In this document: positions 1-11,875 of the stretch, one piece after another | Layout of the letters: every line of letters begins with the position of its first letter | Position numbering within the stretch: the first letter of the stretch is position 1 | Source of the DNA: Gonatopus flavifemur | Taxonomy: Eukaryota; Arthropoda; Insecta; Hymenoptera; Dryinidae | Assembly: GCA_018340375.1 (NCBI GenBank) | Contig: JAFFJZ010000016.1 | Coordinates: forward strand, 3,417,372-3,481,371 | DNA: 64,000 nucleotides | Direction of reading: 5' to 3' | Made by a program: the position numbers and the translations under genes | Notes under the pieces: generated by a model | The model's input: only the letters and a program-made list of their open reading frames with translations | Database searches by the model: none | Told to the model about the DNA's origin: nothing

Positions 1-1300
1 TTTTACTGTGCCATTTCGAAATCATTTGGAAGAAATAGTTTGACCAAGGTCCCGACACTAGTATCCTTTTGAAATATGTTTGAGAATTTTGACACAATAT
101 TCAAAGATATTTTTTGGATTTTCCAAATTGTTCTTATTTCTAAAAGACATATGAAATATCTCTTCGAGAACATTTTTAAGACTTTTAGATGCCTTTTAGG
201 AGTGTTTTGAAATTTAGAACAATTCAAGAAGTCCATAAGATATTTTTGGATGTTGCGTGAGACTTCTTAAATCTAAACCTTTCTAAAATATATCTCCAGA
301 CATGTAATATTATTTGGAGTTAGGGCTCGTCCATAAATTACGACAATTCCATGTTTGTTTCTCTTTCTCACCAACTTCAGAGTAACTGAGAGTGATGGAG
401 AGGCAAATAATAAAATTTCTTACGTAACTTATGGACGATCCCTCATACAAGACTACAATTTTTGTTTGAAATATGAAAGAATTTCAAACGATTCAAAATG
501 TCATATCAAAGGATACTGGTTTGTCTTCCCTCATGTAATCTTAGTATCATGTGCACGTCTCGTTGTTAATTGCTTATCTTGCCATCATGAATATCTCACC
601 TTTAAATGTCAACTCTAATCTAATATTTAAACCTAAAGTCTTGAATAAATTGAAAAACATATATCATATAAATTTATATTATTATATCTCACTAAAAGAT
701 AAAGTTTGAAATGAAAATCATGAAGAAATATTCCTGTATTCCGTTCGTGAACGAGGAATATGAGAACAGACGATTAAGCATACGCCGCTGAGTTGAAATA
801 AATCCCATCAATAGATTTATGAATTGATATATGATAATGATATTGATCAAACGAAATGCAGTACATTTTTACTGAGGAATCAAATAATTCAGATGATATA
901 CTTATCAGAAACAGTCGAACAAGAAGTTTATGTTGAATCTTCAACATAAATAATTTCCATAGAACTATGTTGCACTATCCCATTACTCCTCAAGATTCAG
1001 GCCTCCTTTTTCCATCACCTTGATAAATACAAAGATATTAAAGCTGTACAATATAGCGAATAAACTGGTGAACAAAATTCGCAGCTATCCTGAAGGGGTT
1101 CGTCATCGAAACTACATGTTTCATGAACGAAATTCGCATCTACCTTGGAGGGGTTCATTATGATGAATACTACGGGTGTCATAGACAAAGTTTGCAGCTA
1201 CCTTAAAATGGTTCATCATCAACACTATACGTGTGATAAACAAAATTCGCACCTCCCCAAAAGACACTTATTACCAACAGAACAGAATGAATAAATTTAT
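1..1300. other. Non-coding stretch, no gene seen
   Basis: I see no convincing coding sequence. The first ~300 bases are rich in short CTTTTAGA/TTTGAGAA-like words that also occur near 5150-5450 and 12760-13000, so this is probably old repeat. Positions ~1070-1250 hold three loose copies of a motif resembling 'aaaattcgcagctaccttgaa', spaced about 60 bases apart. Short open frames here have no recognisable domain. Confidence 0.5.
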
Positions 1301-1308
1301 AGTTCATT

Positions 1309-2407
1309 TCAAGTTAACCCATACACAAACATGAATATGTAAGAAGTGTGTTTATATACCTGACGAGTATTCTTTCTTCGAGATGAATTATATTTATTGA
1401 AAGCTCTTTTAAACATGGTTGTAGTCCTTTTTAAATGACATTCCTTGCCGTTCAGATGCCTGTTGATATCTCTGCACCATTCTGTGATGTAACATTTTAT
1501 GATTGGTATTACAATCATATTGTGGAGAGATTCGCGATGACTGTCACATAAACACCAGTTTGAGGATGTAGAATTTAAAGTCTCTGTCTTCAGCTTATGT
1601 GTCACATGAGATTGGAAGCCAAATTTATCCATAAGATATGGTAATTTGTCATATATTTCATTAAATATGTTATCAAAGAAAGAAGCTTTGTTCTGTATTA
1701 TAGTAGGTCTCTGGAAACTAATTTTACAATTCATGCAATCTTTATACGGCTTTGTCTTCATGATTTCATCTGAAATCTTGTCTCTGCTATACCATTTACT
1801 TATTTGATTTGAGACCAAACAATTTTCTTCCTCGTCATCTTTATCCTCCAATTCCTCACCAAGAAGTTCTTTCAAAGTGACTAATATATCGCCGACATGT
1901 TCCTCTTCTAATTTCCTTTCGCGATTTTCAAAGATGACATTCTATTAATAAAAATACTTTTAAAAGAGCATCCAAATTGTCAACATGTGGGATCTATATT
2001 CCTGAAACCATGGCTGCGTATAACGCCAAATAAATTCTCAACAGGATCTTGATTAATATTACGAGGGCACAAATATTTAAATCCCAGTCCTTTAATCACT
2101 CGCCATAATTTTTCAAAGCCGTTAATGGTGACGATCCAATTTTTCAATGATGGAACAGGTTTACAAGGTTTTTCTGTAACACGATCTACAAATCTCATCT
2201 GTAATCACTTTCTTTTGCATTCATTCCAGAAATCATGATGAGGGCTGTTTTCAGAGATCATCAATCTGTAAGGAGCTTCTGGCTCAATAGTATGACCATT
2301 CAATGAATCAATCAAATTGTTGAAAAAGTATAAAACTTCAGCAGTTATTTTTCCATCAGAAGGCATCTTCATGGGACCAATTCTTGTTTCAACGTATCCT
2401 ACAACAG
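1309..2407 (-). pseudogene. P-element-type transposase, C-terminal half (decayed)
   Basis: On the minus strand, 2407-1980 reads into a stretch with SLKNWIVTINGF and NQDPVENLFGVIRSHG followed by DPTC. This is the typical C-terminal catalytic block of P-element/THAP9 transposases, in which the glutamate of the 'NQDPxExxFGxIR' motif is the last catalytic acid. Two TGA codons interrupt this frame, near 2208 and 1978. The following segment (1309-~1940) is in another frame and carries a C-x2-C pair and the words CLCDSHRES and EWCRDINRHLNGKE, matching the tail of the family. A frameshift or lost intron therefore separates it. The N-terminal half of a similar protein lies at 11.9-12.4 kb on the same strand, and the two may be one element split by the nest at 3.5-9.6 kb (inference). 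Confidence 0.75.
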
Positions 2408-2415
2408 TTCATTTT

Positions 2416-2631
2416 TTAATCACCTGGTAAAAAAGGTTCAACACATTTGATACCCAAGCTTTTCATATCTTCTTCAAATTCCTTATACTTATTCTCATAT
2501 AAATTCTTAGAAGTTCTTGTTGGACTTGTATATTTGCCAAATTGATTCCATGTAGGTTCATATATAGAAAAGGTTTGTGATGGATTTTCAGGATTCTGAT
2601 CGAGATGCCGAATGTGTAACTTCATTCCCAC
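2416..2631 (-). other. Unassigned 71-codon open frame next to P remnant
   Basis: A minus-strand open frame lies directly upstream of the P-type C-terminal fragment. Its translation is polar (words such as PTWNQFGKYT and KEFEEDMKSLGIKC) and I do not recognise it. It could be a variable middle segment of the same transposase or the remnant of another element. There is no start context or domain to support an independent gene. Confidence 0.25.
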
Positions 2632-2639
2632 TTAGATGT

Positions 2640-3063
2640 TTTGGATAAAAGAATGAGAAGATTCAAGAAAATATGAAGAAGTTGGATATTAAAACTTCAA
2701 TGAACATGAAGATGCAATACGCTTGACATGGAAATGTGAGATGGTTTATAAAATCATGAGCAAATTTTTGCGAAACATGGTAATCAGAAAACAAATAGAA
2801 AAAATGTAATACAAATATAAAGAAGTATATAATGAATAATCGTTTTTATAGATTATTTAATCATCACAAAGTATGCAGATAGAGCAAGTTTATCAATGCT
2901 TAGAAAACCACTTTCAATTAAAGTAAAAAGAACAACTGTGATGAATATTTGTAGTGAATTCGCTAAGAGTTAGTAAATTTAATTTGTTTTTAACATGAAC
3001 AGTTCTTTTGATCCCATTTTCCAACTTGCATTTGATCCCCCAAGAGAACATGATGATTCGGAT
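2640..3063. other. Intergenic stretch, nothing recognised
   Basis: AT-rich sequence without a credible ORF, repeat array or terminal inverted repeat that I can identify. Confidence 0.5.
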
Positions 3064-3416
3064 GAAAAACCGGATGGGAATCCGAATCAAACCCGGATGA
3101 AACTTTCCAGGTTTTCATCCGGGTGTATCAAGTGCAGATACGAGTTTTGCGGTGATTCTTTATCCGGTTTCATCCGGATCCTATCCGGGTTTTGGGACCA
3201 GATATTGTTTGGAATCTCAAATGAAACCCGAACAAGGAACCAAATGAGTTCTATCCAAACTTCATGCGAGATTCCGAAAAATATTCAGTATTAAAATCCA
3301 GATAGGATCCGGATGGGTAAAGAATCACTGCAAAACCCGTATCTGCGCCCGGATATACTCGGATAAAAACCCCGAAAGTTTCATCCGGGTTTGATTCGGA
3401 TTCCCATCCGGTTCTT
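3064..3416. repeat. Foldback element with CATCCGG-rich arms
   Basis: The outer ~95 bases on each side are near-perfect inverted repeats (left from AACCGGATGGGAATCCGAAT; the right arm ends with its reverse complement at ~3395-3416). Inside, CATCCGG/CCGGATG words recur. The two open frames across it on opposite strands are translations of the same palindrome, not genes. This is probably a non-autonomous MITE or foldback. I could not define a target duplication. Confidence 0.75.
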
Positions 3417-3724
3417 TTACCAGGAGAGTTGAATGTAAATCCATCTGAAATCAACCTAAAATCAGTCTATTTGACCCGTGTCCCCTTCGGTATTTTTTCA
3501 AGTAGATGTAGGTCAGAAAGATGTATCAAAAAAATGGTTCAACAGTGTCCATTATGACAGCCCTGCTCAAAATTGTCTACAGAGAACTATTGAAAAAAAC
3601 AATGGTTTTCAATGACCGTTTTGAATCGGTAATTCACTATTTATCTATAGTTTTCAATCGGTAATTCAACATGGGTCTATAGTTTCCAATCATACGTCTT
3701 GTTTTGAATGGAGCAGGAAGTATA

Positions 3725-5016
3725 CGAGGGTGGATTGATAAGTTTCCGGCCTGACCAAGAGATGGCGCCACTAGGCCTACCTTGAGGTGGCGTTCTATAG
3801 TACCATCCTTAGATAGCTTGTAGCTATAGTTTCAGTCCGATCGCCATGTTAGTTTAGTTTTGAGAGCACGCTGACCAAGACGCCTCTGTGTTTTTCGTAA
3901 AAATGGAAAAGCTGGAAAATCGTGCTGTCATCAAATACTTTTATTTGAAGGGGTTAACGTCGAAGGAAATTAAAGAAGAGATGGACTCAACACTGGGGAC
4001 ATCCTCCCCATCATATTCAACCGTTAAGCAGTGGGTTTCCGAGTTTGAAAAGGGTCGTGTGAGCACCTCTAATGAGCCTCGCTCAGGACGCCCCATTGAG
4101 GTCACAACTCCAGATATGATTGAAAAAATCCATCAAATAGTGCTGAAAGATCGCAGATTAAAAGTTCGTGAGATAGCTGAGACCTGTAAGATGTCATATG
4201 AACGTGTACAAAATATTTTGCACCAACATTTGTATATGGAAAAGCTCTGTGCAAGATGGGTGCCGCGTTTGCTAACAGTCGACCAAAAATTGATTCGAAA
4301 GAACATTTCTACCGCCAATTTGGCGTTGTATAAGCGTAATCCAAGCGAATTTTTGCATCGATTCGTAACCGTTGACGAAACTTGGGTCCACCACCACACT
4401 CCTGAAACCAAAGAACAGTCTAAACAGTGGATTGGACCAGGGGAACCAACTCCAAAGAAGGCAAAACAATTTTTCGGCGAACAAGGTTATGGCTACTGTT
4501 TTTTGGGATGCAAGAGGTATTAGATACATTGATTACCTTGAAAAGGGTAAAACTATCACTGGTCAATACTACGCAGACTTATTGCAACGTTTGAGCCACG
4601 AAGTGAAAATTAAACGACCTCATCTGGCGAAGAAAAAAATCTTGTTTAATCACGATAACGCACCAGCGCACACGTCAATCGTTGCGATGGCTAAAATCAA
4701 CGATCTGAAGTTTGAATTAATGCCGCACCCTCCCTACTCTCCAGACCTAGCCCCGAGTGACTATTATCTGTTTCCTAACCTCAAAAAATGGCTTGGCGGT
4801 AAGAGATTTGCGGACAATGAAGAAGTAATCGAAGCTGTAAATGGGTATTTTGAGGAGCTTGACGAATCAGTCTATAGAGATGGCATTACTAGACTAGAAC
4901 ACCGCTATGAAAAATGTATCAGCCTTGGAGGAGATTATGTTGAGAAATAAAAAAAAAAAAATTCTTAAAAACGTTGTTTTTCTTGGTCAGGCCGGAAACT
5001 TATCAATCCACCCTCG
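3725..5016 (+). mobile_element. Full-length mariner element
   Basis: The ends are matching ~36-bp terminal inverted repeats: CGAGGGTGGATTGATAAGTT at the left and its reverse complement at 4997-5016. The match extends to CCGGCCTGACCAAG. Both sides carry a TA target duplication (3723-3724 and 5017-5018). The length (1292 bp) is normal for mariner. It contains one transposase gene with a frameshift (see next entry). It inserted into the left arm of the foldback element. Confidence 0.95.
3903..4950 (+). pseudogene. Mariner transposase, one frameshift
   Basis: This is a DDE transposase that excises and inserts the element at TA sites. From the ATG at 3903 the N-terminal half holds two helix-turn-helix regions (e.g. 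YLKGLTSKEIKEEM; REIAETCKMSYERVQNIL) and the motif WVPRLLT. The first catalytic Asp is in VTVDETW, the second in NHDNAPAH and the third in SPDLAPSDYYLFP, the DD34D layout of mariner. The frame shifts by one base at the T-run near 4470-4474. After it, the second frame (MATVFWDARG onward) runs to TAA at 4950. All three catalytic acids survive, so this is a young but inactive copy unless the shift is a sequencing error. The length (~348 codons) matches the family. Confidence 0.95.
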
Positions 5017-5129
5017 TATTATAACAGTAGTTTATAATTGTGAAAAAGCCCACTATAAAAAACTATTGGAACAAATCAGATTATTGAAAACTGTAGAGAA
5101 CCATTGTTATCGAAAAGTTATACTCCCAC

Positions 5130-5460
5130 ACAGACAAAAAGAGCTCTTTTAGATATCTAAAAGATGTCTTTGAAAACTGCAAGAGCTCTTGCAAGACCTT
5201 TCCAAAAGATCTCTTTTCGTGAGCGAAAAGATGTCTTATGCAACACCAATAGATATCTTCTAGTTGTCTTCAAGAAATCTAAAAGACATCTTCAAGAAAT
5301 GTGTGAGAATTCTCAATGATTTCTTGAAGATGTCTTCAAGAGCTCTTGAAGAGATCTTAAATCCTTCTTGAAGAATTCTTAAATCCCTCCTGAAGACTTG
5401 CTGAAGAACTCTCAAATATCTCTTGAAGATTTCTTGAAAGTATTATTAAAATGTCTTGAT
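5130..5460. repeat. CTTGAAGA/TCTTCAAG-rich repeat stretch (left arm)
   Basis: Dense short words such as AAGAGCTCTT, AAGATGTCTTCAAGA and TCTTGAAGA occur here, many of them self-complementary. A matching stretch lies at 9160-9370 in inverted position, so this is internal arm sequence of the foldback. Similar words occur at 1-300, 12760-13000, 49290-49500 and 58340-59220, suggesting a widespread repeat vocabulary. It is not coding. Confidence 0.6.
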
Positions 5461-6506
5461 TAAAATACTAAAATATCCATAACCATACGAATTCATTCAT
5501 TATTTTGATTTATTAATTTGAATGAAGGCTTACCAAAGCATATGAGGTGTTTGCATATAATTCGAATGCAAAAATACTTCAAGCATTTTTCATGCATGTA
5601 TAACCTAAATCCAAAATATTTCAACATTCAATTTCATTCACTTGAATCTGAATTTCGATACATTCTATCTTGCAGAAAAATGTGAAATTTGATGGAAATT
5701 TAATTCACGTACGTAAATAAAAAATAAAGTACAGTGGATAAGATAATAAATTGATATTCCTCTAATATATGATTCTGCATAATGATAGGTTAGTTTTTGC
5801 AAATAGGATCATTCGCTACAAAACAAAATATATTATTGTAATTAGGGATGCACCGGATCAGGTTTTTGCCGGATACCGGATACCGGATATCCGGCCTCAC
5901 GATCGTTGCCGGATACCGGAAAATCCGGCCGGATCGCAATTGCCAGATATTCCGGCCAAATATCCGGGGGCCGGATATTGAACATTTTTTCGTATTGATT
6001 AAGAAAAATTGAAGAAAATTTGGAATTTATATCAACAATCTCGTTTCTCTGAAAATATTAATTTCCTATACTCAGAACAAGTCATAATTCTTATCAATCA
6101 GTTCTTATTCGTAATAAAGGATTGGATATAACTCTCATGCTTATGGATCATAACTCGTTTAGTTCTTTCATTCTTTCCAATCATTCCTAACAAATTCATA
6201 CGTGACAGTTAATTTATAGTAATCCTAACGCTGCTGTCCTAGTTTCTATATTATAGACCCAGACAGCACAAGAATTGTAAAAGAGCTCATAATGAATACA
6301 ATGTATTATTGAAGAACTTGGTTGGACCTCGTGTTGTATCTAGGGAATACTATGAAAGACTATACCATCTCGAACCCCCGGAATTTTTTATCACGAGTAA
6401 GGCATCAAATCCTCGACTGTGCATTAACCCGAACATTCATTTGCTCAAACTCCATTTGCCCAAATTCTATCAAACATCTCTTTCCAATTCTCAAGTTAAA
6501 CAAAGG

Positions 6507-7088
6507 CAGGGCATAATGTGAGGAAATTTGAGAACTAACCGAAACGGTGGACACTCAATTTCTAAAAAAAAGGTACTGTATCGTCTTTGTGAATTAATAA
6601 AACGGTATATGATAATTAATAAACTTAATATCTATTTATGCATTCAATAAATGATATATCTATCTCATTACATTTTATTTAATCAAGATTCCTTTTTTAT
6701 AAACTATGCTGTGAGAACATCAGCTGAGAAAAAAGAAATAGTCTTTCTATTTCGAGAGAAAACCCTTCAATATGAAGTGAGAAATTTGTGTGAAAAGTAT
6801 TTCTTGAATTATTTGATGCTTCGTTGATTTTATTTTTGGCATCAAGATTCATTTTTTTAAAATGAATATCACTACTGAATCAATGATATCCCTCGATATG
6901 AGGTGAAAGGCTTATTTAAGAACAGGGCAGTATTGGATACTCGATTTGAAAAAATAAAAATAAAAAGGAAAACATTCAACTGAAAATTGGGTAATTCTTT
7001 AAGAACTAACCGTTTGTACGTTTCAGAACTGATCGTTTTCTTTTAGAACTAACTTTTTGGTAAGAAGTGACCCTTATATTATGCCCTG
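6507..7088. mobile_element. hAT MITE with 8-bp duplication AACAAAGG
   Basis: The left end is CAGGGCATAATGTGAGG. The right end is the complement of CAGGGCATAATATAAGGG. Perfect 8-bp direct repeats AACAAAGG flank it at 6499-6506 and 7089-7096. No transposase ORF is present in 582 bp. The internal word AGAACTAACCG occurs near both ends. Just outside it, 6398-6445 and 7145-7192 are inverted copies of each other, so it landed inside yet another palindrome. Confidence 0.85.
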
Positions 7089-7371
7089 AACAAAGGGAGG
7101 GGGGGGGATAATTGTTGCACTGAAAATGTACATCAAACTTGAATTTTTCCGGTAAATGAATATTCGGACAAATGAGCAGTCGGGCAATTGATGCCCTGCC
7201 GGATTGTATTTCGCAAAAAAACAGGAGGCCAAATGCTACCTCTGAAGAGCTACCTTCTGCAGTGATATACTTTACGAATTGCAAGAGTTTGGAGCTGATT
7301 TCCGAAGAATCGCACGTGTACGTGTACCTTAGGCACTTTTGTGAAAAACCATTTTCATCCCAGATTTATTA

Positions 7372-7444
7372 CCCTGCTTAAAGTGTCATAAAGAATCATA
7401 ATCTATGATATTCTATACGATCCTATATGATACTTTAAGCAGGG
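7372..7444. mobile_element. 73-bp MITE with TA duplication
   Basis: Near-perfect palindrome: CCCTGCTTAAAGTGTCATA at the left and its complement (one mismatch) at the right, with TA on both sides (7370-7371, 7445-7446). The CCCTGCT terminus is the same as that of the big foldback (3561-9562), so it may be a deletion derivative of that family (inference). Confidence 0.75.
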
Positions 7445-7728
7445 TATATATCAAAGATTTATTTCAGTTGAAGGATTGTTGTTCCCGTTAAACAAAGCAT
7501 TATTGAAGTAAATTAAAATGTTGATCTTGCTCTATTGAAATAATATATTCATTTGATTCAAAAAATTTTATAGTTCACCACTAGAGGGCGCAGAGGTTCA
7601 ATCATTATAGATACGGTTTTGCGAATATTTACATTCTCTCTGCCGTAACCTAGTGTTCACTAAACATCGATAACTATGAAATCGATGAACATCGATGTTA
7701 CATCGTATAACGATATAACATCGACCTG

Positions 7729-7881
7729 GGTAGGGGCTGAATTTTCCGAATGAACATTTCGCCGAATAGACATGATTTGACAATCGATAGTCACTTTTAT
7801 TCAGTAATGACTAGAAATTACTAGCGATTGTCAAATTATGTCTATTCGGCGAAAATTTCGTTCAGCGAATTTACCCCCTAC
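7729..7881. repeat. Hairpin MITE with TAGGGG ends
   Basis: The arms of ~60 bp are inverted repeats. Left: TTTCGCCGAATAGACAT, then GATTTGACAATCG. Right: the complement, including ATGTCTATTCGGCGAAA. The loop is ~28 bp. The ends read TAGGGGCTGAATTT and the complement of TAGGGGGTAAATTC. A flanking duplication is not exact. Confidence 0.75.
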
Positions 7882-8485
7882 CATTGACCTGATATCGATC
7901 GATGAGATCTAACAAGATTCAACAAATTTTCCTCTGAAATAGCCCGTAACATTAGCCATTAATAATTCGACATGAATGACTCAAGTCATGAAAAAAAAGT
8001 CCCACGCCATTGATTACTGTATTCACATTAATCAAATGTATTGCTTCAGTATAGTATATTCCCAGATAAGAAAAATATGCTCATAATGGTATCATATTGG
8101 ACCCATGGCAAAGAAAAAAAATGTTGGCATGATGGTATCAAGGTGTTTCTGTATCAAACACCGTTATTGAGGACAATCTATGTGAGCATTATGTTCCTCA
8201 ATCATTGATGAAATATCGATGCGCGATGTGGCATTTGAAACAAGAGCCAATGACGGTGTTACATTTATGGCATCATGGATGCATTATGAGAAACCATTTC
8301 GCTCAAACATAATGGATACATTATTGACGCATACCGTGACATCCAAAACAAGAGCGAACTCATAATTTTTTCCAACACGGGCCGTTCGTGCCCAATAAAG
8401 TAATCGCTATTATATTTTCTCCGTGCACTAAATCTCACTAAATCTCATTGAAACTTTTCAAATCGGCTATAACCAGATCATTGTA

Positions 8486-8698
8486 CAGTGAGTGAAGAAA
8501 GTCCGTGTTGGTTCCAACGGTAGATTTTTGGTATTCTGTCATTATTTTCAAAATTTTGAAATATTGCTCTCATTGATTGAGTGGATAACGAGTTCTGATG
8601 TTTTTTTATCATGCATCAGAGGGGTTACAATACTGCGAACTACAACAAAATTCCAAAAATCTGCCCGTTGGAACGGACACTGACTTTTCTACTCCCTG
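8486..8698. mobile_element. Tc1/mariner-like MITE (213 bp)
   Basis: Inverted ends CAGTGAGTGAAGAAAGTC (left) and the complement of CAGGGAGTAGAAAAGTC (right), with the match continuing through GTTCCAACGG and AGATTTTTGG. TA flanks both ends (8484-8485, 8699-8700). There is no ORF. The ends resemble Tc1-type terminal repeats. Confidence 0.8.
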
Positions 8699-9562
8699 TA
8701 CAAGATTCAATCAGATATGGCAAGATTCAACAGATTTCTTTAATTAGGGAAAACTGAAACGTTCCACTGAATATCATTTGAGCAATATTTCAATAATATT
8801 AAACAAGAGATTCATCCTCTGGGATAATATGAAGTTTATAGAAATTTTATTCAGTATCCGGCCGAATCGGAAAATGAGGCCGGATAGGCCGGATACCGGA
8901 TCAGGGCCGGATTCCGGTGCATCCCTAATTGTAATGTAATTGGTTACACGTTTCTTTTCTGCGGCAATACTTTTATTATCCAGTATTGGATCTTGAATTT
9001 TTATGTATATATAATTAATTATATATAATTAATATTGCACAATATCATCGGCGTCGTCGTTCCTCACTGCACACGTGAAACAAATGCGCGGGACATTGTG
9101 AATAACTATACGTGAATTACTGCAATGTCCTCTCTAATTCTCTTTGATCTAATTGGTCTATTGGGATTGTTCTAAAAGTGCTCTTGAAGATGTCTTCAAG
9201 AAATGTTTATGAGTGTTCTTGAATATATCTCAATTACAGTTGTCTTATAGAACTCACGCAGCAAGAGATCTTTCATACATTTCTAAAAGACATCTTTAAG
9301 ATGTCTCGTAGAAATGTCTCGAAGATACATGAATTCAGGACTCTTTTAGACGTCTTGAAGAACTGCTTGCTGTGTGGGCTCCTATTAACAACCATACAAA
9401 CCATCGAAAACTACAGATCTATATTGAATTACCGATTGAAAACTATACGTTATTAGTGAATTACCGATTTAAAACGCTTATTCAAAACTATTCATATGCT
9501 ATAGTGAATCATGGTTTTTTCTGTAGTAACCTACATTTTTCCATAGAAAATTCTAAGCAGGG

Positions 9563-11252
9563 AGTGCAATTCAATCTATTAAGAATTGACTAAACCCAAA
9601 ATCAATTCAAATTGGAATCCAATGCATTTTTGTAACGTTTACTTGCATACCGAATATACACTGACGGGATTGAGGATAGTTTTCAAAATGCAGAAAATCT
9701 CATCAGAAATTTTTGTATAATTTATAAATGAAGATTGATGTTTATATGTATATGTATGTGATCATGCTTACCTCCATAATTTGCATTGAAATCGGTAAAT
9801 TTTGCCAAAGTGGAACTAAAAATTTGCATTGCAGGTTTAACGCGCATTTTTTTCATTTTTTCAACCATTATATGAGCTTCTGTAATTTTCTTCAATTTCC
9901 TACTGTACTTGTACGTATGAATGTCGATATCAAAAGCGAGACGAATTATTTGCCAAGACGCGAATTTTCTTTTTTCAATGGGCATTTCATTTTTATCATG
10001 CAGTATTGTTGATCATATCTATCTCTAAATCCTTATCTATCATATTATTTCTCGTTCCTTTGGCTAGGTGAGGAGTATCATATATCGGGGTAATGTGTTG
10101 TCCTGCGATGATTATACTGTTACCTAGAAAATTTGTACAGGCATTAGAAATTTTTTATTTTTTTCAATATAATGCGCGTGTGGCCTAAATAATTTGAATA
10201 AAAATCTCTTTGAAAATGTATATGTGAGTAGCCTATATGAATCAATACCAATGGAAATACTAGCGCCTCGAAGTTAGCTGATTTCCTTTGTAAAATTTGG
10301 CAATAATAATCAAATATAATTGAAATATTTGAATGTACCTCTATTCTTTGAGTGGCTAAGAATAGGAATATATCGAGGTATTTGAATTTTATTTCACGAT
10401 TCTTAAATAATTTTCTAGAGACAATTAGCTACTCTCGTAAGAATTCTCACTATCTAAATCCGAATCAGTAAAAACCACTGAGAATCAGTGAAATTTTACT
10501 GATTTGGATTTACAGGGCGATGATTATAGTTCTTTAGAGCTTTTCATGCATATTTCTCCATCCAGTTGATATCCCTGTAAGAAGGGAAGCGTGTATTAGA
10601 AAGTGTTTGGAACGTATTCATAAAATATTTAAAACGCACATTCAAGCGTACAGTGGAACATTAAAAGTATTGAACAGTGGATAGAGAAGATGTAAGATGT
10701 ACTAAAAAAAGTAATCTGAAACATTCTTAAGCTATCGCCACTTTCTGTGTCACGTTCTCTTTTATCAGGAGTTACGCCGTTAGGATCCCGTTTAGGAAAG
10801 TTCGAATTATTAAAATCACTACCCACATAGCATACAAGAATTACTGATGAATTCTCAAACAGAAACTCTCTCGAATTCTTTTCAGATCCGAAGAATTCTC
10901 AACCCTAACAGCACTAAATTTTCTTGGACGTTTTTGAAAGGTTTGGAAAACCTCCGAGTGCTGTGAGGGAAAGAGTTTCAAGAAGAATTCGATTCGACGT
11001 ACATTCATGGGTTTCCTTAGAATTATCCAAAAAGTCTCAGAGAATCTTAACAGACCTCGTGAATGTCTGACGAATCGAATTCTTTCTAAAGTTTCTTAAG
11101 AATTTTTTGAATTTATAATAAATTTACAAAAACTTCTTTTCTAGAATTCATCACTGATTCTTGAGTGCTATCTTAGTAGATTCTTTCCCACTAGTTCTCT
11201 CAGAAAAAACGGAATAAAATCTAAGTAGAGTTGCAACTGCATTTTATTTTAA
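9563..11252. other. No gene; one small hairpin
   Basis: I see no supported coding region. At 10456-10513 a hairpin is formed by TAAATCCGAATCAGTAAAA and TTTTACTGATTTGGATTTA around a 20-base loop. From ~10840 to 11160 GAATTCTT-type words recur, and CCTAACAGCAC at ~10900 has an inverted partner GCTGTTAGGA at ~11522, which suggests a decayed foldback. Confidence 0.5.
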
Positions 11253-11450
11253 CTTTCAATGCACACGCTTAAAATTTTTCAGTTGGGAATTTCCTCAAAA
11301 TCTCAACAGCAAAATGTGTCTCTGGGACGTTTTCTAAATCAGAAAACCTCCCTCACGGTTTACAAACATTCCATAAACGTTCCAATGACACGTTGTGCTG
11401 TTTGGGAATGGACTTCGAATACATCTTCCAAACAGCACTCAGTTTTTAAA
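11253..11450. repeat. Dispersed repeat shared with 51.85-51.97 kb
   Basis: The stretch around 'GTCTCTGGGACGTTTTCT ... AAACCTCCCTCACGGTTTACAAACATTCC' has a clear diverged counterpart in the same orientation at ~51880-51970 ('GTCTCTGAGATGTTTTCT', 'AAACCTTTCCTTACGTTTTA'). It is therefore a dispersed repeat and not a gene. Confidence 0.55.
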
Positions 11451-11875
11451 ACATTCTAAGATTATCTGGAAGTTATTGGGGTATTCAAAAAATATTTGAA
11501 CGTCCTTCAAGTGACTCGATGCTGTTAGGATCGTCACCGACGATATATCTTGTATATGCCTACATACCACAATAATTCGCAACATATTCATAAATACTTC
11601 TTCTCATACTTCCGAAAGCATTCATTGAGATATCATTCGGAACTATTGTAGTACTATGTGGGTGGGGATAATAACCCGTATCGAGAAATTTTTCTGAGAA
11701 TCTGTGGAAATCTCTCAAAATTCGGACATTCTTCGGAGTTACTGAGAATATCTGACTATTCCTGTGAATCACTGAAAAAACTCTAAGAATTTCTGAGAAA
11801 CTCTCAAAATTGGCAGTTTTCACAAGGGAAACCATTGCTCAAAATACGATTTGAAAATTATTATGTAAAACTCAC

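Larger units (their letters stand above)
5843..8927. mobile_element. hAT-type non-autonomous element (3.1 kb)
   Basis: The left terminus TAGGGATGCACCGGAT and its inverted counterpart at 8912-8927 are flanked by a perfect 8-bp direct duplication ATTGTAAT (5835-5842 and 8928-8935). Eight-base duplications with TAGGGATG/CAGGGATG-like ends are characteristic of hAT transposons. Subterminal stretches are packed with CCGGATA/TATCCGG words at both ends, probably transposase-binding repeats. No hAT transposase or BED-finger ORF is visible inside, so it depends on a partner elsewhere. It hosts four smaller insertions (6507-7088, 7372-7444, 7729-7881, 8486-8698). Confidence 0.9.
3561..9562. mobile_element. 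Large foldback element, host of the mariner/hAT nest
   Basis: The left end begins CCCTGCTCAAAATT and the right end finishes with the complement of CCCTGCTTAGAATT. Inward, the arms continue to match. 'AATCGGTAATTCACTA' and 'TATAGTTTTCAATCGGTAAT' on the left (3635-3690) reappear inverted at 9420-9480. The 'AAGATGTCTTCAAG' rich stretches at 5150-5450 and 9180-9370 are also counterparts. Removing the mariner (3725-5016) and hAT-type (5843-8927) insertions leaves roughly 1.6 kb. No transposase is visible that belongs to the foldback itself. A target duplication was not clear. Confidence 0.65.

Noticed and set aside
3721..3724. Longer TATA duplication at the mariner left end
   Set aside because: Only TA is shared with the right flank (5017-5018 TA followed by TT), so the duplication is TA.
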